Positions 16,772-24,506 of a stretch of 28,621 nt of DNA are shown piece after piece; the first letter of the stretch is position 1; the number at the start of each line of letters is the position of its first letter. Under the pieces are notes generated by a model. The model searched no databases and was not told the origin of the DNA. It saw only the letters and a list, made by a program, of their open reading frames with translations. The translations under genes and the position numbers were made by a program. The DNA is from a virus: IMG/VR virus record IMGVR_UViG_3300021961_000459, positions 1-28,621 of that record. The stretch is one strand, 5' to 3'.

Positions 16772-17212
16772 ATGGCAGAAAGTAATAAAAGTATCTACAA
16801 ACCGTCATATCCACAAAAATATAAGGGCAATCCAAACAATATTATTTGTCGAAGTAGTTGGGAGCGTCATTTCTGTCGTTGGTGCGACCTAAATGAAAAC
16901 ATAATAGAATGGGGTAGTGAAGAATTTTATATACCATATGTCTCTCCAGTTGATAATAGAGTCCATCGTTACTTCCCAGACTTTATTATAAAGGTCAAGG
17001 AAAGTTCTGGTCAGGTCAAAACATATGTTGTTGAAGTGAAACCAAAGAAGCAAACGAGACCACCAAAGCAACCAAAAAGACAGACAAAATCATATCTGTA
17101 TGAGTGCAAAACTTATGCTGTAAATCAAGCAAAGTGGAAAGCAGCAAAAGAATTTTGTGATGATAGAAGAATAGACTTTAAAATCATCACAGAAGAGGAG
17201 TTATTCAGTTAA
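16772..17212 (+). CDS. gp4: Head completion protein gp4
   Basis: This 146-aa protein matches T4 gp4 (150 aa), which finishes filled heads before tail joining. The sequence has a PD-(D/E)XK nuclease-like core: Glu31 in SSWERHF, Asp70 in HRYFPDFII, and Glu88-x-Lys90 in VVEVKPKKQ. This is the layout of TnsA-like endonucleases, so trimming of packaged DNA ends is a reasonable inference. A basic, Pro-rich stretch follows (about 91-107). It is the first gene of the plus-strand late operon and its TAA overlaps the next start (TAATG). No Shine-Dalgarno is evident in the short leader. Confidence 0.85.
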   Translation: MAESNKSIYKPSYPQKYKGNPNNIICRSSWERHFCRWCDLNENIIEWGSEEFYIPYVSPVDNRVHRYFPDFIIKVKESSGQVKTYVVEVKPKKQTRPPKQPKRQTKSYLYECKTYAVNQAKWKAAKEFCDDRRIDFKIITEEELFS

Positions 17213-17601
17213 TGGCAGAAGGTTTCGGTCAATACAAAGGAACAGGAACAGCAAGAACTAGAGAACTTCTTAAAAGAGTGGATCAGTCTGGAACCAAAGA
17301 TCCAGAAGAAATCATGTTGATGATTATGGATATTTTTAAAGAAGAAGTATTATATCCAGAACCAGGAAAGTTTTATACCTTTATATACAATCCAAAAACA
17401 CCTGATATTGAATATGATCAGCACCCATTAATTGCTTGCACTTCATTAGAGAGATGGGGATTTAAAGCAATCAACTTTCATTGGAGAGAAGGAAGACAAT
17501 ACACATGGGAAGAAGTTGCAGGAAAACTTCATGTCGTCAAATATAACGAACTTGATGAGTTGTTATCATTACAATATGGAAAGTTCCGTCTAAATAAATA
17601 A
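17212..17601 (+). CDS. Conserved cyanophage protein of unknown function, 129 aa
   Basis: I cannot assign a function. The protein opens with a charged helical stretch (about 10-45) and then has a compact aromatic-rich domain: PEPGKFYTFIYNPKTPDIEYD, QHPLIACTSLERWGFKAINFHW and EGRQYTWEEVAG. The phrase KFYxFxYxPK...YDxxPL also appears, as I recall, in small proteins of other T4-like phages near tail and head-completion genes. Its coupled position between gp4 and gp48 suggests a role in late virion assembly. The start codon overlaps the gp4 stop. Confidence 0.7.
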   Translation: MAEGFGQYKGTGTARTRELLKRVDQSGTKDPEEIMLMIMDIFKEEVLYPEPGKFYTFIYNPKTPDIEYDQHPLIACTSLERWGFKAINFHWREGRQYTWEEVAGKLHVVKYNELDELLSLQYGKFRLNK

Positions 17602-17616
17602 AAAACACCATATCTA

Positions 17617-18936
17617 ATGGCAGTCACTAAAGAATCGACAAGATCTATATCTGGTATTCCAACTAGAATGATAGTGAATACCGAAACTGGTGCAGCAGAT
17701 TTATATAGTGACGAAGGGATTTTTGGAAGAACTCTAATCGCATCTGGAAGTGCAGTAGGAAATAATTGGACTGTCAACGACTCATTTGTAAAGAAGTACA
17801 ATAATAAAAACGGAACAAATCTAAATCAACAACAATTGCAAAAAGTTTTCAGTACTCAATATCAAAAAACTGCAAATAGTGATAGAGCAAATATTATCAA
17901 TACACATTCTCCATACAATACAAGAACATACTTACAAGAAAAAGCAGGTTTACCTGGGGTTGTAAATCCAAATACTGGAAAAAAACCTGGAGATACAACG
18001 CCAACCCCAACAACTGCAGACAAAGGTGCAGCTCCAGCTGGTGGTGGGGGTGGAGCAGCAGATACTGGAGATTCTGAAGGATCATCAACAGCAGCAGCAG
18101 TAGATAACAACCAAAATAATATAAAGTCCATAGAGAATCCAAAAACAAGAACCGAATATGGAAATACTGTTTTTCCAAAAGAAGCAAGAGGTGGTTCTCA
18201 GGGTTTAATTAAATTTACTGTATTAAAATATAACCCAATAGGCAAATCAGCTCCTATGGGATCTGTGACTCTTCCCGCATCAAACGGATTATCGGATAGT
18301 AATTCAGTTGATTGGGCAGGTCAAAGATTAGATGCAGTAAAAGCAGAACTTGCAAACATAGCAATGGCCACTGCCGAAGGTGGAGTAAAAGAAGGAGTTC
18401 AAGCTGCAAACGCTGCTGTAGATAGAGTTTTACAACAAAGAAAGATGTCATCGGATTTCTTTAGAAATGCTTTGATTGCAAATGCTGTTGGAACTGATCA
18501 GCAACTTTTCACAAGACAAACAGGTGCCATAATCAACCCAAATTTGGAATTGTTATTCTCCGGTCCAACATTGAGACAATTCCAATTCCAATTTAAGTTA
18601 TCAGCAAGAAATGCACCAGAAACAGAGGAAATAGCACATATTATTAAATTCTTTAAGCAGGGATCTGCTGTCCAAAGAACTACAGGAAATTTATTCTTAA
18701 AATCCCCCAACACTTTTGCAATAGAATATATACACAATGGGGGAATTAATCCTTACATTAACGTAATAAAAGAGTGTGCATTGCAATCAGTTTCTGTAAC
18801 CTACACCCCAGAAGGAACATATGCAGTACACCCAGATGGAGCAATGATATCTTACGAAATCAGTCTAGCATTCAGTGAACTAGAACCAATTTTTGAAGAT
18901 GATCATAGCGCAGCAAAAAATAAAGTAGGTTACTAA
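17617..18936 (+). CDS. gp48: Baseplate tail tube cap gp48
   Basis: This 439-aa protein corresponds to T4 gp48 (364 aa), which sits on the baseplate hub and starts tail tube growth together with gp54. The C-terminal 170 residues hold the tube-like fold: LELLFSGPTLRQFQFQFKLS, then ARNAPETEEIAHIIKFFKQG, FLKSPNTFAIEYIHNG and a final YEISLAFSELEPIFEDDH. An N-terminal third of unknown fold is separated by a low-complexity Pro/Thr/Gly/Ala stretch (about 125-170), which explains the extra length compared with T4. It lies 15 nt after the preceding gene and 1 nt before gp53. Confidence 0.82.
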   Translation: MAVTKESTRSISGIPTRMIVNTETGAADLYSDEGIFGRTLIASGSAVGNNWTVNDSFVKKYNNKNGTNLNQQQLQKVFSTQYQKTANSDRANIINTHSPYNTRTYLQEKAGLPGVVNPNTGKKPGDTTPTPTTADKGAAPAGGGGGAADTGDSEGSSTAAAVDNNQNNIKSIENPKTRTEYGNTVFPKEARGGSQGLIKFTVLKYNPIGKSAPMGSVTLPASNGLSDSNSVDWAGQRLDAVKAELANIAMATAEGGVKEGVQAANAAVDRVLQQRKMSSDFFRNALIANAVGTDQQLFTRQTGAIINPNLELLFSGPTLRQFQFQFKLSARNAPETEEIAHIIKFFKQGSAVQRTTGNLFLKSPNTFAIEYIHNGGINPYINVIKECALQSVSVTYTPEGTYAVHPDGAMISYEISLAFSELEPIFEDDHSAAKNKVGY

Positions 18937-18937
18937 G

Positions 18938-19606
18938 ATGTCAAATTACTTTAACCAAATCCCAAACTTCGAATACGTCAGCAGACTGCCAGGTGCTAAA
19001 ATATCTGACTATATTACTGTAAAAAACTTTTTTAAAAAAGGAAAATTAAGAGACGATATTTTTGACGACTTATCAGTCTTTACAAAATATCAAATTATAG
19101 GAGATGATAGACCAGATAATGTTGCATATGATTACTATGAAGACGCAAGTTTAGATTGGTTAGTCTTAGTATCAAATAATATTATCAATATTCAAACAGA
19201 GTGGCCTCTCAGTCAAAGAGATTTTGATCGTTATATGCTAGCCAAATATGGAGATTATAATACTCTATATAATGGAATTCATCATTACGAAACTTTAGAA
19301 GTTAAAGATAGCAATGATGTTACTATTCTACCAGCAGGATTGCAAGTAGATTCAACATTTAGTATCCAACATTTTGATGTTCAACTCGAAAGAAATATGG
19401 TATACAATAATGTCACAAAAGGAATTACTAATTATGAATATGAAATTGAGATAGAAGAAAACAAGAGAAATATCTTTTTACTCAAGAGAAATTATGTCAA
19501 CATCGCAAAAGATGGTCTGGAACAAATGATGAGATACCAAAAAGGTTCCACTCAATATAGGAGTGAAACCATGAAACGTGCTGATAATATTAGACTTTAT
19601 GAATGA
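18938..19606 (+). CDS. gp53: Baseplate wedge subunit gp53
   Basis: This 222-aa protein is the baseplate wedge component gp53 (T4: 196 aa), which clamps wedges around the hub. The start MSNYFNQIPNFEYVSRLPG, then VKNFFKKGKLRDDIFDDL, YQIIGDDRPDNVAYDYYED and LDWLVLVSNNIINIQTEWPL are typical of the family. The C-terminal region ends in an amphipathic stretch (RNYVNIAKDGLEQMMRY). It is the last gene of the plus-strand operon. Its TGA abuts the TGA of gp32 on the other strand (TGATCA), so no intergenic terminator exists here. Confidence 0.88.
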   Translation: MSNYFNQIPNFEYVSRLPGAKISDYITVKNFFKKGKLRDDIFDDLSVFTKYQIIGDDRPDNVAYDYYEDASLDWLVLVSNNIINIQTEWPLSQRDFDRYMLAKYGDYNTLYNGIHHYETLEVKDSNDVTILPAGLQVDSTFSIQHFDVQLERNMVYNNVTKGITNYEYEIEIEENKRNIFLLKRNYVNIAKDGLEQMMRYQKGSTQYRSETMKRADNIRLYE

Positions 19607-20548
19607 TCACTCTTCAGCAAGACGCTGGAAATAAGAGAGAGCATCATCCTCGTCCTCATCAGAATTAGAAGATCCAAGATTATTAAGTTGAGCACTCAAT
19701 TCTTCTGGAAGTTCCGACTTCTGTGAACGGGAAGAAAAGTCGGGAGCATAAGAACCGCGATCATTATCTTCATCATTAGTCTCTTCATCATAACTAGGAC
19801 GAGAAGAAGACTTCTGACCAAGAACCATCTTCAGACGTGTTTCGAGTTGCTCATAAGTTTTAAACTGATCTGAAGCAGTCAGAGCAGTCAAAGAATACTG
19901 CTTTTTCCAGAGTGCTTCGAGAGCATCATCATCGTCCAGAAGTGGAGAAATGCGGTCAAACTCAGAAGAATCATAATTCCAATAACCTTGGACTTTCTTC
20001 AGTTTGAGTTTGAAGTTAGCACCTTGCCAGAAGTCAAAAGGATTGATTGGAGTTTCATCTTCGAACTCTGGTTGCATTGCTTCCATGATCTTGTCAAAGA
20101 TCTTTTTACCAAACTTATACAGAAAGACTTTACCTTCATTCTGAGGATTTGCTTTGTCTTGGACAACGTAAATGTTCGCATAGTACGACAGTTTACGCTT
20201 CTGCTTACGAACAGTGTCCTTATCAGAATCAAGACCAGTGTTCCACAGTTCACGATTGTACTCGGATACTGGATCTTTTTGTCCAACAGTAGTCAGGGAG
20301 TTCTCAATGTACCAACCACCAGGACCTTGGAAGGCATGAGAATAGATCTTTGCCCAGGGAAGTTCTTCCCCTTCAGGTGCGGGCAGGAAACGGATGACTG
20401 CAAAACCATTGCCAGTCTTGTCCATTTCGGGTTTCCAGAGACGGTCATCACCACCGCCACTAGTATTATTCATCTTCTCAACTTCCTTTACCAGTTTGGA
20501 AGTCAGTGAACCAAGAGAAGATTGCTTCTTAAGATTTGCGAATGACAT
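19607..20548 (-). CDS. gp32: Single-stranded DNA-binding protein gp32
   Basis: This 313-aa protein is the T4-type ssDNA-binding protein (T4: 301 aa) that coats DNA in replication and recombination and recruits gp59. Visible parts are an N-terminal cooperativity region (SFANLKKQSSLGSLTSKLVKE), the OB-fold core (NGFAVIRFLPAPEGEELPWA, YSHAFQGPGGWYIE, KVFLYKFGKKIFDKI) and a long acidic tail (about 245-313). The whole protein has no cysteine, while T4 gp32 binds zinc with three Cys and one His in the matching loop; only the HAF histidine is kept. The start has a GAGGT box about 8 nt upstream. The order gp33-gp59-x-gp32 follows T4. Confidence 0.92.
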   Translation of the reverse strand: MSFANLKKQSSLGSLTSKLVKEVEKMNNTSGGGDDRLWKPEMDKTGNGFAVIRFLPAPEGEELPWAKIYSHAFQGPGGWYIENSLTTVGQKDPVSEYNRELWNTGLDSDKDTVRKQKRKLSYYANIYVVQDKANPQNEGKVFLYKFGKKIFDKIMEAMQPEFEDETPINPFDFWQGANFKLKLKKVQGYWNYDSSEFDRISPLLDDDDALEALWKKQYSLTALTASDQFKTYEQLETRLKMVLGQKSSSRPSYDEETNDEDNDRGSYAPDFSSRSQKSELPEELSAQLNNLGSSNSDEDEDDALSYFQRLAEE

Positions 20549-20598
20549 TCGGATTACCTCGGATTTGTTTGGATTTGGCCTTTGTGTACTTCGTTATT

Positions 20599-20943
20599 CT
20601 ACTGGTTAGAACCAGTTTTGTCAATCTGCTGCTTCATGACTTCGAGCATCTGAGACATATTGTTAAACAAAATGTTCATATCTACATCCTTTGGGAGTCC
20701 CATCAAAGTAGCAGAGTCAATAATGTTTTGTTTCATTAATTTTGCTTCAGGATCATCAGATAAACTCAAACGAGTATAAAGAATTTTTTGTTTATCTAAG
20801 AGTTTCTCCAACATAGAGACATGAAAGAGTTGTTCTTCTTTAGTCATTGTAGAAAATTTAAAGACATTTTTATAAATGTCTTCTTGCAATTCACTTATTT
20901 CTGTCATCTCAGCACGGACAACATCTGAATTAAAGAAACTCAT
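20599..20943 (-). CDS. Conserved small protein between gp59 and gp32 (DUF1825-like)
   Basis: This 114-aa protein is all helical: MSFFNSDVVRAEMTEISELQ, then EDIYKNVFKFSTMTKEEQLF, LDKQKILYTRLSLSDDPEA and a C-terminal Met-rich helix. The MSFF start and overall helical layout resemble the cyanobacterial DUF1825 family; I am not certain of that link. It starts on an ATGA overlap with the gp59 stop, with a GGAG box just upstream, and lies 50 nt before gp32. Because it is coupled to gp59 and precedes gp32, a role in replication or recombination is likely but not shown. T4 has no gene at this place. Confidence 0.75.
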   Translation of the reverse strand: MSFFNSDVVRAEMTEISELQEDIYKNVFKFSTMTKEEQLFHVSMLEKLLDKQKILYTRLSLSDDPEAKLMKQNIIDSATLMGLPKDVDMNILFNNMSQMLEVMKQQIDKTGSNQ

Positions 20944-21536
20944 CTTTCTCCTAAAACAATCTCTTTTAAAATTTTTTTATAACGAAATACATCTATATGT
21001 AGGAAAGAAGAATATTTTTTCATTCTCATACTGACGGTTTCCCACACTGGGTCTTTTAGTTTTTTATCAAAGTCATTCCCGAACAGGAATATTTTGTCAT
21101 AGATGACCATAGTTTCAGGGCTAATATTCCCGCTCAGGAAACTTTTTAAAACTGGCGGGTGACCCTTGGAACAATCAAAAATAGTATCAACTTTTTGATT
21201 GCGAAATAAATTTTCAGTCTCTTCTTTAAAAACATACGAAAGAGACTGATTTCTTTTCTTCCATGCAGTGTATCTACTTTCACCTTCTCGTATCATCTCT
21301 CCTATCCAAAGTTTACCTGGATCAGTACAGGTGATAAAGTTAGATACAAAAAACTCAATTACTTCTTGATCGGTCTTATTTCTTGCTAGTTTTTCAAACC
21401 AGAATCTATCTTTTCTTTTGTAGAAAGATTGTACAGTCGCACGACTCTTTCCACAATATTTGTGGTAGTCATACTTATCTTTCGTAAAGTGATTCTTTAG
21501 AGAAAGATATTGTCTATAAGCGTCGAAGGGCATCAT
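20940..21536 (-). CDS. gp59: Loader of gp41 DNA helicase, gp59
   Basis: This 198-aa, highly basic and aromatic protein matches T4 gp59 (217 aa), which loads the gp41 helicase at forks covered by gp32. Signature stretches are YLSLKNHFTKDKYDYHKYCG, KRKDRFWFEKLARNKTDQEV, FFVSNFITCTDPGKLWIGEM and ISPETMVIYDKIFLF. They parallel the T4 segments KQHMNGKYDVIKYNW, KRRDKYFFQKLSEKY and ISFETFILLD. The ATG at 21536 (or the next codon, also ATG) is preferred over the upstream TTG. It lies 54 nt after gp33, with no clear Shine-Dalgarno. Confidence 0.88.
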   Translation of the reverse strand: MMPFDAYRQYLSLKNHFTKDKYDYHKYCGKSRATVQSFYKRKDRFWFEKLARNKTDQEVIEFFVSNFITCTDPGKLWIGEMIREGESRYTAWKKRNQSLSYVFKEETENLFRNQKVDTIFDCSKGHPPVLKSFLSGNISPETMVIYDKIFLFGNDFDKKLKDPVWETVSMRMKKYSSFLHIDVFRYKKILKEIVLGER

Positions 21537-21590
21537 CAAAAAATAATATAAAGATTTCTTGTCGAAAAAATTTTCGCCCTAAAAATAAAT

Positions 21591-21848
21591 TTAAAGAGGA
21601 AGTTTTGCTCTAGAACTTCTCTTTAAAAAGTTAAGTTCTATTGCTTCGTATTTAATTTTTTCCTTTAATGGTTTTGATACAAGTTTTGGAACTGATTCCA
21701 AGTCTATGCCATTTTGCTCACAGAAATAAATGATAGCATCAATATAACTCATATCACTATTAACATGAACTAGACTTTCGATTTCTTGTGCAAAACGAGA
21801 TGGACAAAAGAACTTATTTTCTAGTGCTTTTTCTAACTCATTCTCCAT
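21591..21848 (-). CDS. gp33: Late transcription co-activator gp33
   Basis: This 85-aa protein fits T4 gp33 (112 aa), which bridges the RNA polymerase beta flap and the sliding clamp to activate late promoters. It has an N-terminal helix (MENELEKALENKFFCPSRFA), a DMSYIDAIIYFCEQNGIDLE segment, a VSKPLKEKIKYEAIELNFLK helix and a basic C-terminus ending KLPL. I chose the ATG at 21848; the longer reading frame begins with a TTG inside the upstream gene. The start overlaps the nuclease gene by 11 nt. Gene order before gp59 is as in T4, which supports the call. Confidence 0.82.
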   Translation of the reverse strand: MENELEKALENKFFCPSRFAQEIESLVHVNSDMSYIDAIIYFCEQNGIDLESVPKLVSKPLKEKIKYEAIELNFLKRSSRAKLPL

Positions 21849-22521
21849 TCTCTGACCTAAGATTGTGAGATACAAATTCTTTAATATACTTAACTAATAA
21901 CTTAATATAATCCCCTTTGTTTCTTTTGTCAAATACTTTGACTTCACCACCAGGGGTAACCATCAAAGTAATAAGTTTTTTGATGGGGATCTCTGTCATT
22001 TCATAGTATGCTGCGGCATAGAACATCTCTTGAACAAAATAGTTCTCAATCCATTTTTCTGGTTTGATTTTTTCAGATGTTTTAAAGTCTATTACCGCTA
22101 ATTCTCCGTCATATTCGGCAATACAATCAACTCTACCAGCTAACCCAAAGTATTCTGAATAGAGTGTTCTTTCGATTGCATGAATATTATTTATCTTATC
22201 TAGTTCTGGTTTTAAATGATGAAACATAAACTTTGATGCTGGAAGATAATTGTTCCAGTCCAGTTCTTTGTTTAGTAGATAGTCTTGTGCTACTTCATGA
22301 AAGTCAGTACCACGAGTTGTTGCTTTTTTGGTGATACGATTTGCTTCCTCAATACCGACTCGCTTACGCCAGTCAACAAAAATTTGTCGATTATAAAAAG
22401 AAGTCACAGATGTAATAGAAGGCACCCATGCTCCACTAGGAAGATTGTAGAGACGGATGCCATTTGTTTCTTTCTTTTCTAATTCAATATCACCGAGATA
22501 ATTATGATGAATAAAACTCAT
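21838..22521 (-). CDS. PD-(D/E)XK exonuclease (RecB/MGME1-like)
   Basis: This 227-aa protein has the complete catalytic set of RecB-type nucleases: His75 in GTDFHEV, Asp132 in AGRVDCI, Asp145-Phe-Lys147 in VIDFKTS, and a QEMFYAAAYYE helix with Gln164. The N-terminal part (WVPSITSVTSFYNRQ, FVDWRKRVG) resembles MGME1 and Cas4-like single-strand exonucleases. In T4 the neighbouring place holds RNase H, so processing of flaps or DNA ends at replication forks is a fair inference. Its ATG overlaps the phoH stop (ATGA), and its end overlaps gp33. Confidence 0.85.
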   Translation of the reverse strand: MSFIHHNYLGDIELEKKETNGIRLYNLPSGAWVPSITSVTSFYNRQIFVDWRKRVGIEEANRITKKATTRGTDFHEVAQDYLLNKELDWNNYLPASKFMFHHLKPELDKINNIHAIERTLYSEYFGLAGRVDCIAEYDGELAVIDFKTSEKIKPEKWIENYFVQEMFYAAAYYEMTEIPIKKLITLMVTPGGEVKVFDKRNKGDYIKLLVKYIKEFVSHNLRSENGE

Positions 22522-23273
22522 AAATTTAATTCCATTTTAGCAACAAGGTATTCTTTACAAAGACCAGAACGTACAATATCTTCTACACCAAATTCGATAA
22601 GATCGATCGATGGCATAACACGAAGAATTTTCATGAAATCAATAATACCATTCTTCTCATTTGTTTTTATCAAATCAGACTGAGTAGCATCACCACAGAA
22701 CATGATCTTTGAGTTCTCACCAACCCTTGTGATTATACTATCAAGTTCATGAAAATTCAAGTTTTGGAATTCATCAACAATAATAATACAATTGTCAAGA
22801 GTTGTGCCACGAATAAAAGAAGTACTCCAGAAAGAAATAGTTCCTTGAGTTTTAAGATTACCATAAAGCATTTCGAAGTCTGCTTCAGTTGGTAACTCAA
22901 ACATATACTTCACCATATTCTTATATGGAATTTGGTAAAGGGAAGACTTATCCTCATGGTCTCCAGGAAGAAAACCAATCTCTCTTGTTGCTACAAGCGA
23001 ACGCACAATGTAAATCTTTTCATAAGGAGTCTTTTCATTTAAGACATCTCTAAGTGCATTATAGAGAGTAATAAAAGTTTTACCCGTACCTGCTGCGCCA
23101 TAGGCAACAATGTTCTGATCGTTTTTGTAGCATCGGAAAAGTTCTTGTTGATTCTCTGTAAGAGGATCAATTGGTTTCATTAAATCTAAATTGATTGGTT
23201 TCTTTCTTTTCATGTGCTTGTTACTCATTCCAAATGGAACTATGGGGGTGGAAGTCTTTCTTTTTGCAGGCAT
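22518..23273 (-). CDS. phoH: PhoH-like ATPase
   Basis: This 251-aa P-loop ATPase is of the PhoH family, very common in marine phages. It has Walker A GAAGTGKT (59-66), Walker B IIIVDEFQN (163-171) and the sensor motif FCGDATQSD (192-200), plus RSLVATREIGFLPGD typical of PhoH. The fold is the superfamily 1 helicase-like half. In bacteria PhoH is linked to phosphate stress and RNA metabolism; its phage role is unsettled. The N-terminal 35 residues are basic and perhaps disordered. The start at 23273 lacks a Shine-Dalgarno; an internal ATG at residue 16 is an alternative. It is coupled to the nuclease by ATGA. Confidence 0.92.
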   Translation of the reverse strand: MPAKRKTSTPIVPFGMSNKHMKRKKPINLDLMKPIDPLTENQQELFRCYKNDQNIVAYGAAGTGKTFITLYNALRDVLNEKTPYEKIYIVRSLVATREIGFLPGDHEDKSSLYQIPYKNMVKYMFELPTEADFEMLYGNLKTQGTISFWSTSFIRGTTLDNCIIIVDEFQNLNFHELDSIITRVGENSKIMFCGDATQSDLIKTNEKNGIIDFMKILRVMPSIDLIEFGVEDIVRSGLCKEYLVAKMELNL

Positions 23274-23288
23274 AGGATTGAGAAAAGA

Positions 23289-23537
23289 TTAGACGGGGCG
23301 GACGTTAGAACCAGGCACTTTAGATGCCTTTCGAAGTACATCATTCCATCCAGGATGAGACTTCTTCAGTTTGTCATAGACTTCACCAACTTCTCCAAAA
23401 TTTGGAAATGTTGATGGATCCGAATAGTCTCGCTCCCAGGTTGGATTATCCTTTCTCCATTGGTCCCAATCGTGAACGCTCATCTTAACTTCTTTTTGTT
23501 CACCAGTTTCTCTATTAATAACAGGATATACAGCCAT
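23289..23537 (-). CDS. Conserved cyanophage small protein, 82 aa
   Basis: Function unknown. The protein reads VYPVINRETGEQKEVKMSVH, then WDQWRKDNPTWERDYSDPST and LKKSHPGWNDVLRKASKVPG. The Trp/Asp-rich middle and the closing PGW...KVPGS motif resemble the tail part of FmdB-type small phage proteins, but no zinc-binding Cys pair is present, so I do not name it so. The ATG at 23537 was chosen: the longer frame runs into thyX coding sequence. It lies 15 nt before phoH and 25 nt after the thyX stop, and may be part of a thyX-phoH transcript. Confidence 0.7.
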   Translation of the reverse strand: MAVYPVINRETGEQKEVKMSVHDWDQWRKDNPTWERDYSDPSTFPNFGEVGEVYDKLKKSHPGWNDVLRKASKVPGSNVRPV

Positions 23538-23562
23538 AAAAATCAATAAACTATAAGGATAT

Positions 23563-24279
23563 TTATTCGATAGTAATAGACGGTGCATCTACGCATTCGG
23601 AGCAACCATCACGAGTCCATCCAAGGGCTTCAGATACAGCAGGGAACTGACAAGTAAAGATACAACGTACTAGTTCAGCAATCTCCATGTGTTCCTTCTG
23701 TGTTCCATGAGCAGACCGTAGATCAATATAATGGATCCATGACCGCACAGAGCCAGTCATATAGAGTCTTGTAGGCGTCGCTAAGGGCAGTACAAACCTT
23801 GCACACTCTTTTGCCACTCCTGCCTCTAGGAGACGATTATAGAGTTGCATTCCACGATCAAAATAAAGACGAATCTCCTCAGTCATCTTTAATTTCAGAT
23901 AATCGGGAATATCATCAATACTATTCTGACGATTCTTATCATCCTGACGACGAAGTTCAGGAAGGGGAATAGACTTACCAAGAAGAGTGCTATCTGCATA
24001 GCGTTGTGAAAATTCTTGATATGTGAAAGACCTATGCCGGAGAATTTGAGCTGCGATACCACGAGTCGTATTGATCTCTACAGTCATCGAAGATTGTTCG
24101 AAGATACTCCAGTGTTGATGCTGAATACAATACTTGAGCAGTCCAGAGAACTTTTCATTCTCTTGATTAGCAGGATTACTCACCCTTGCACAGTAAGCCA
24201 TATGCTTCTCTGCATCAGGAGTAACACTAATAAGTTTTACTTCTGGTTTCATATACTCAAAATCAATCGGGGTATCCAT
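23563..24279 (-). CDS. thyX: FAD-dependent thymidylate synthase ThyX
   Basis: ThyX makes dTMP from dUMP using FAD and methylene-tetrahydrofolate, feeding phage DNA synthesis. The ThyX motif is visible as RHRSFTYQEFSQRY, with Thr in place of the usual first Ser. The flanking HWSIFEQSSMTVEI and the C-terminal TGSVRSWIHYIDLRS, with HGTQKEHMEIAELV, are standard. The 238-aa length is normal. Four in-frame ATGs occur close together; the one at 24279 has a GGAG box 6 nt upstream and is the best start. The gene overlaps the upstream 59-aa gene by 17 nt, suggesting coupled translation. Confidence 0.93.
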   Translation of the reverse strand: MDTPIDFEYMKPEVKLISVTPDAEKHMAYCARVSNPANQENEKFSGLLKYCIQHQHWSIFEQSSMTVEINTTRGIAAQILRHRSFTYQEFSQRYADSTLLGKSIPLPELRRQDDKNRQNSIDDIPDYLKLKMTEEIRLYFDRGMQLYNRLLEAGVAKECARFVLPLATPTRLYMTGSVRSWIHYIDLRSAHGTQKEHMEIAELVRCIFTCQFPAVSEALGWTRDGCSECVDAPSITIE

Positions 24280-24442
24280 CATCATCTCCATCGTAAAATA
24301 CTTCGTCGTAGTCTGAAACGTAAGGTGCTATTTCTTCATAACTTGGTTTATAAGCATCAACATCAGAATAAATCTCTGACTTTAGACACTCAACCAGAGA
24401 CTCAAGGTTTCTCACAATTAATTTGAGTTTTTCTCTGTCCAT
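24263..24442 (-). CDS. Conserved acidic small protein upstream of thyX, 59 aa
   Basis: Function unknown. It has an N-terminal amphipathic helix (MDREKLKLIVRNLESLVECL) and a very acidic, Tyr-rich C-terminus (YVSDYDEVFYDGDDDGYPD). I recall similar sequences next to thyX in other cyanophages. The start at 24442 lies about 15 nt after the expected transcription start of the promoter at 24465-24493; longer versions of the frame run back through that promoter and its terminator and are not credible. The gene leads the thyX transcript and overlaps thyX by 17 nt. Confidence 0.75.
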   Translation of the reverse strand: MDREKLKLIVRNLESLVECLKSEIYSDVDAYKPSYEEIAPYVSDYDEVFYDGDDDGYPD

Positions 24443-24464
24443 TTTTATAAACTCTAACGATTGT

Positions 24465-24493
24465 ATTATAGACAAAAAAAGGAGGGTAGTCAA
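24465..24493 (-). promoter_or_regulatory. Sigma70-type early promoter embedded in a terminator
   Basis: On the minus strand TTGACT (24493-24488) and TATAAT (24470-24465) are separated by exactly 17 nt. The -35 box forms the loop and first stem base of the terminator at 24474-24499, and the T-tract is the spacer. It would drive the 59-aa gene and thyX with host RNA polymerase. Confidence 0.8.
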
Positions 24494-24499
24494 CCCTCC
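24474..24499 (-). terminator. Rho-independent terminator
   Basis: On the minus strand GGAGGGT-TGACT-ACCCTCC forms a 7-bp GC-rich stem with a 5-nt loop, followed by seven T. It lies 7 nt after the stop of the 60-aa gene at 24507. On the plus strand five A follow the stem, so it is directional. Confidence 0.88.
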
Positions 24500-24506
24500 A
24501 AAAAGA

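Noticed and set aside
19988-20509. A 173-codon plus-strand open frame opposite gp32
   Set aside because: It is a shadow of gp32 with no ribosome site or recognisable protein features; gp32 is certain on the other strand.
21555-21580. CGAAAA/TTTTCG palindrome between gp33 and gp59
   Set aside because: It is short and AT-rich with no T-tract or promoter boxes in register; it can be chance in AT-rich DNA.
23538-23588. N-terminal extension of the 82-aa protein into thyX
   Set aside because: The extra residues only mirror the end of thyX in another frame; the ATG at 23537 fits the gap between the genes.
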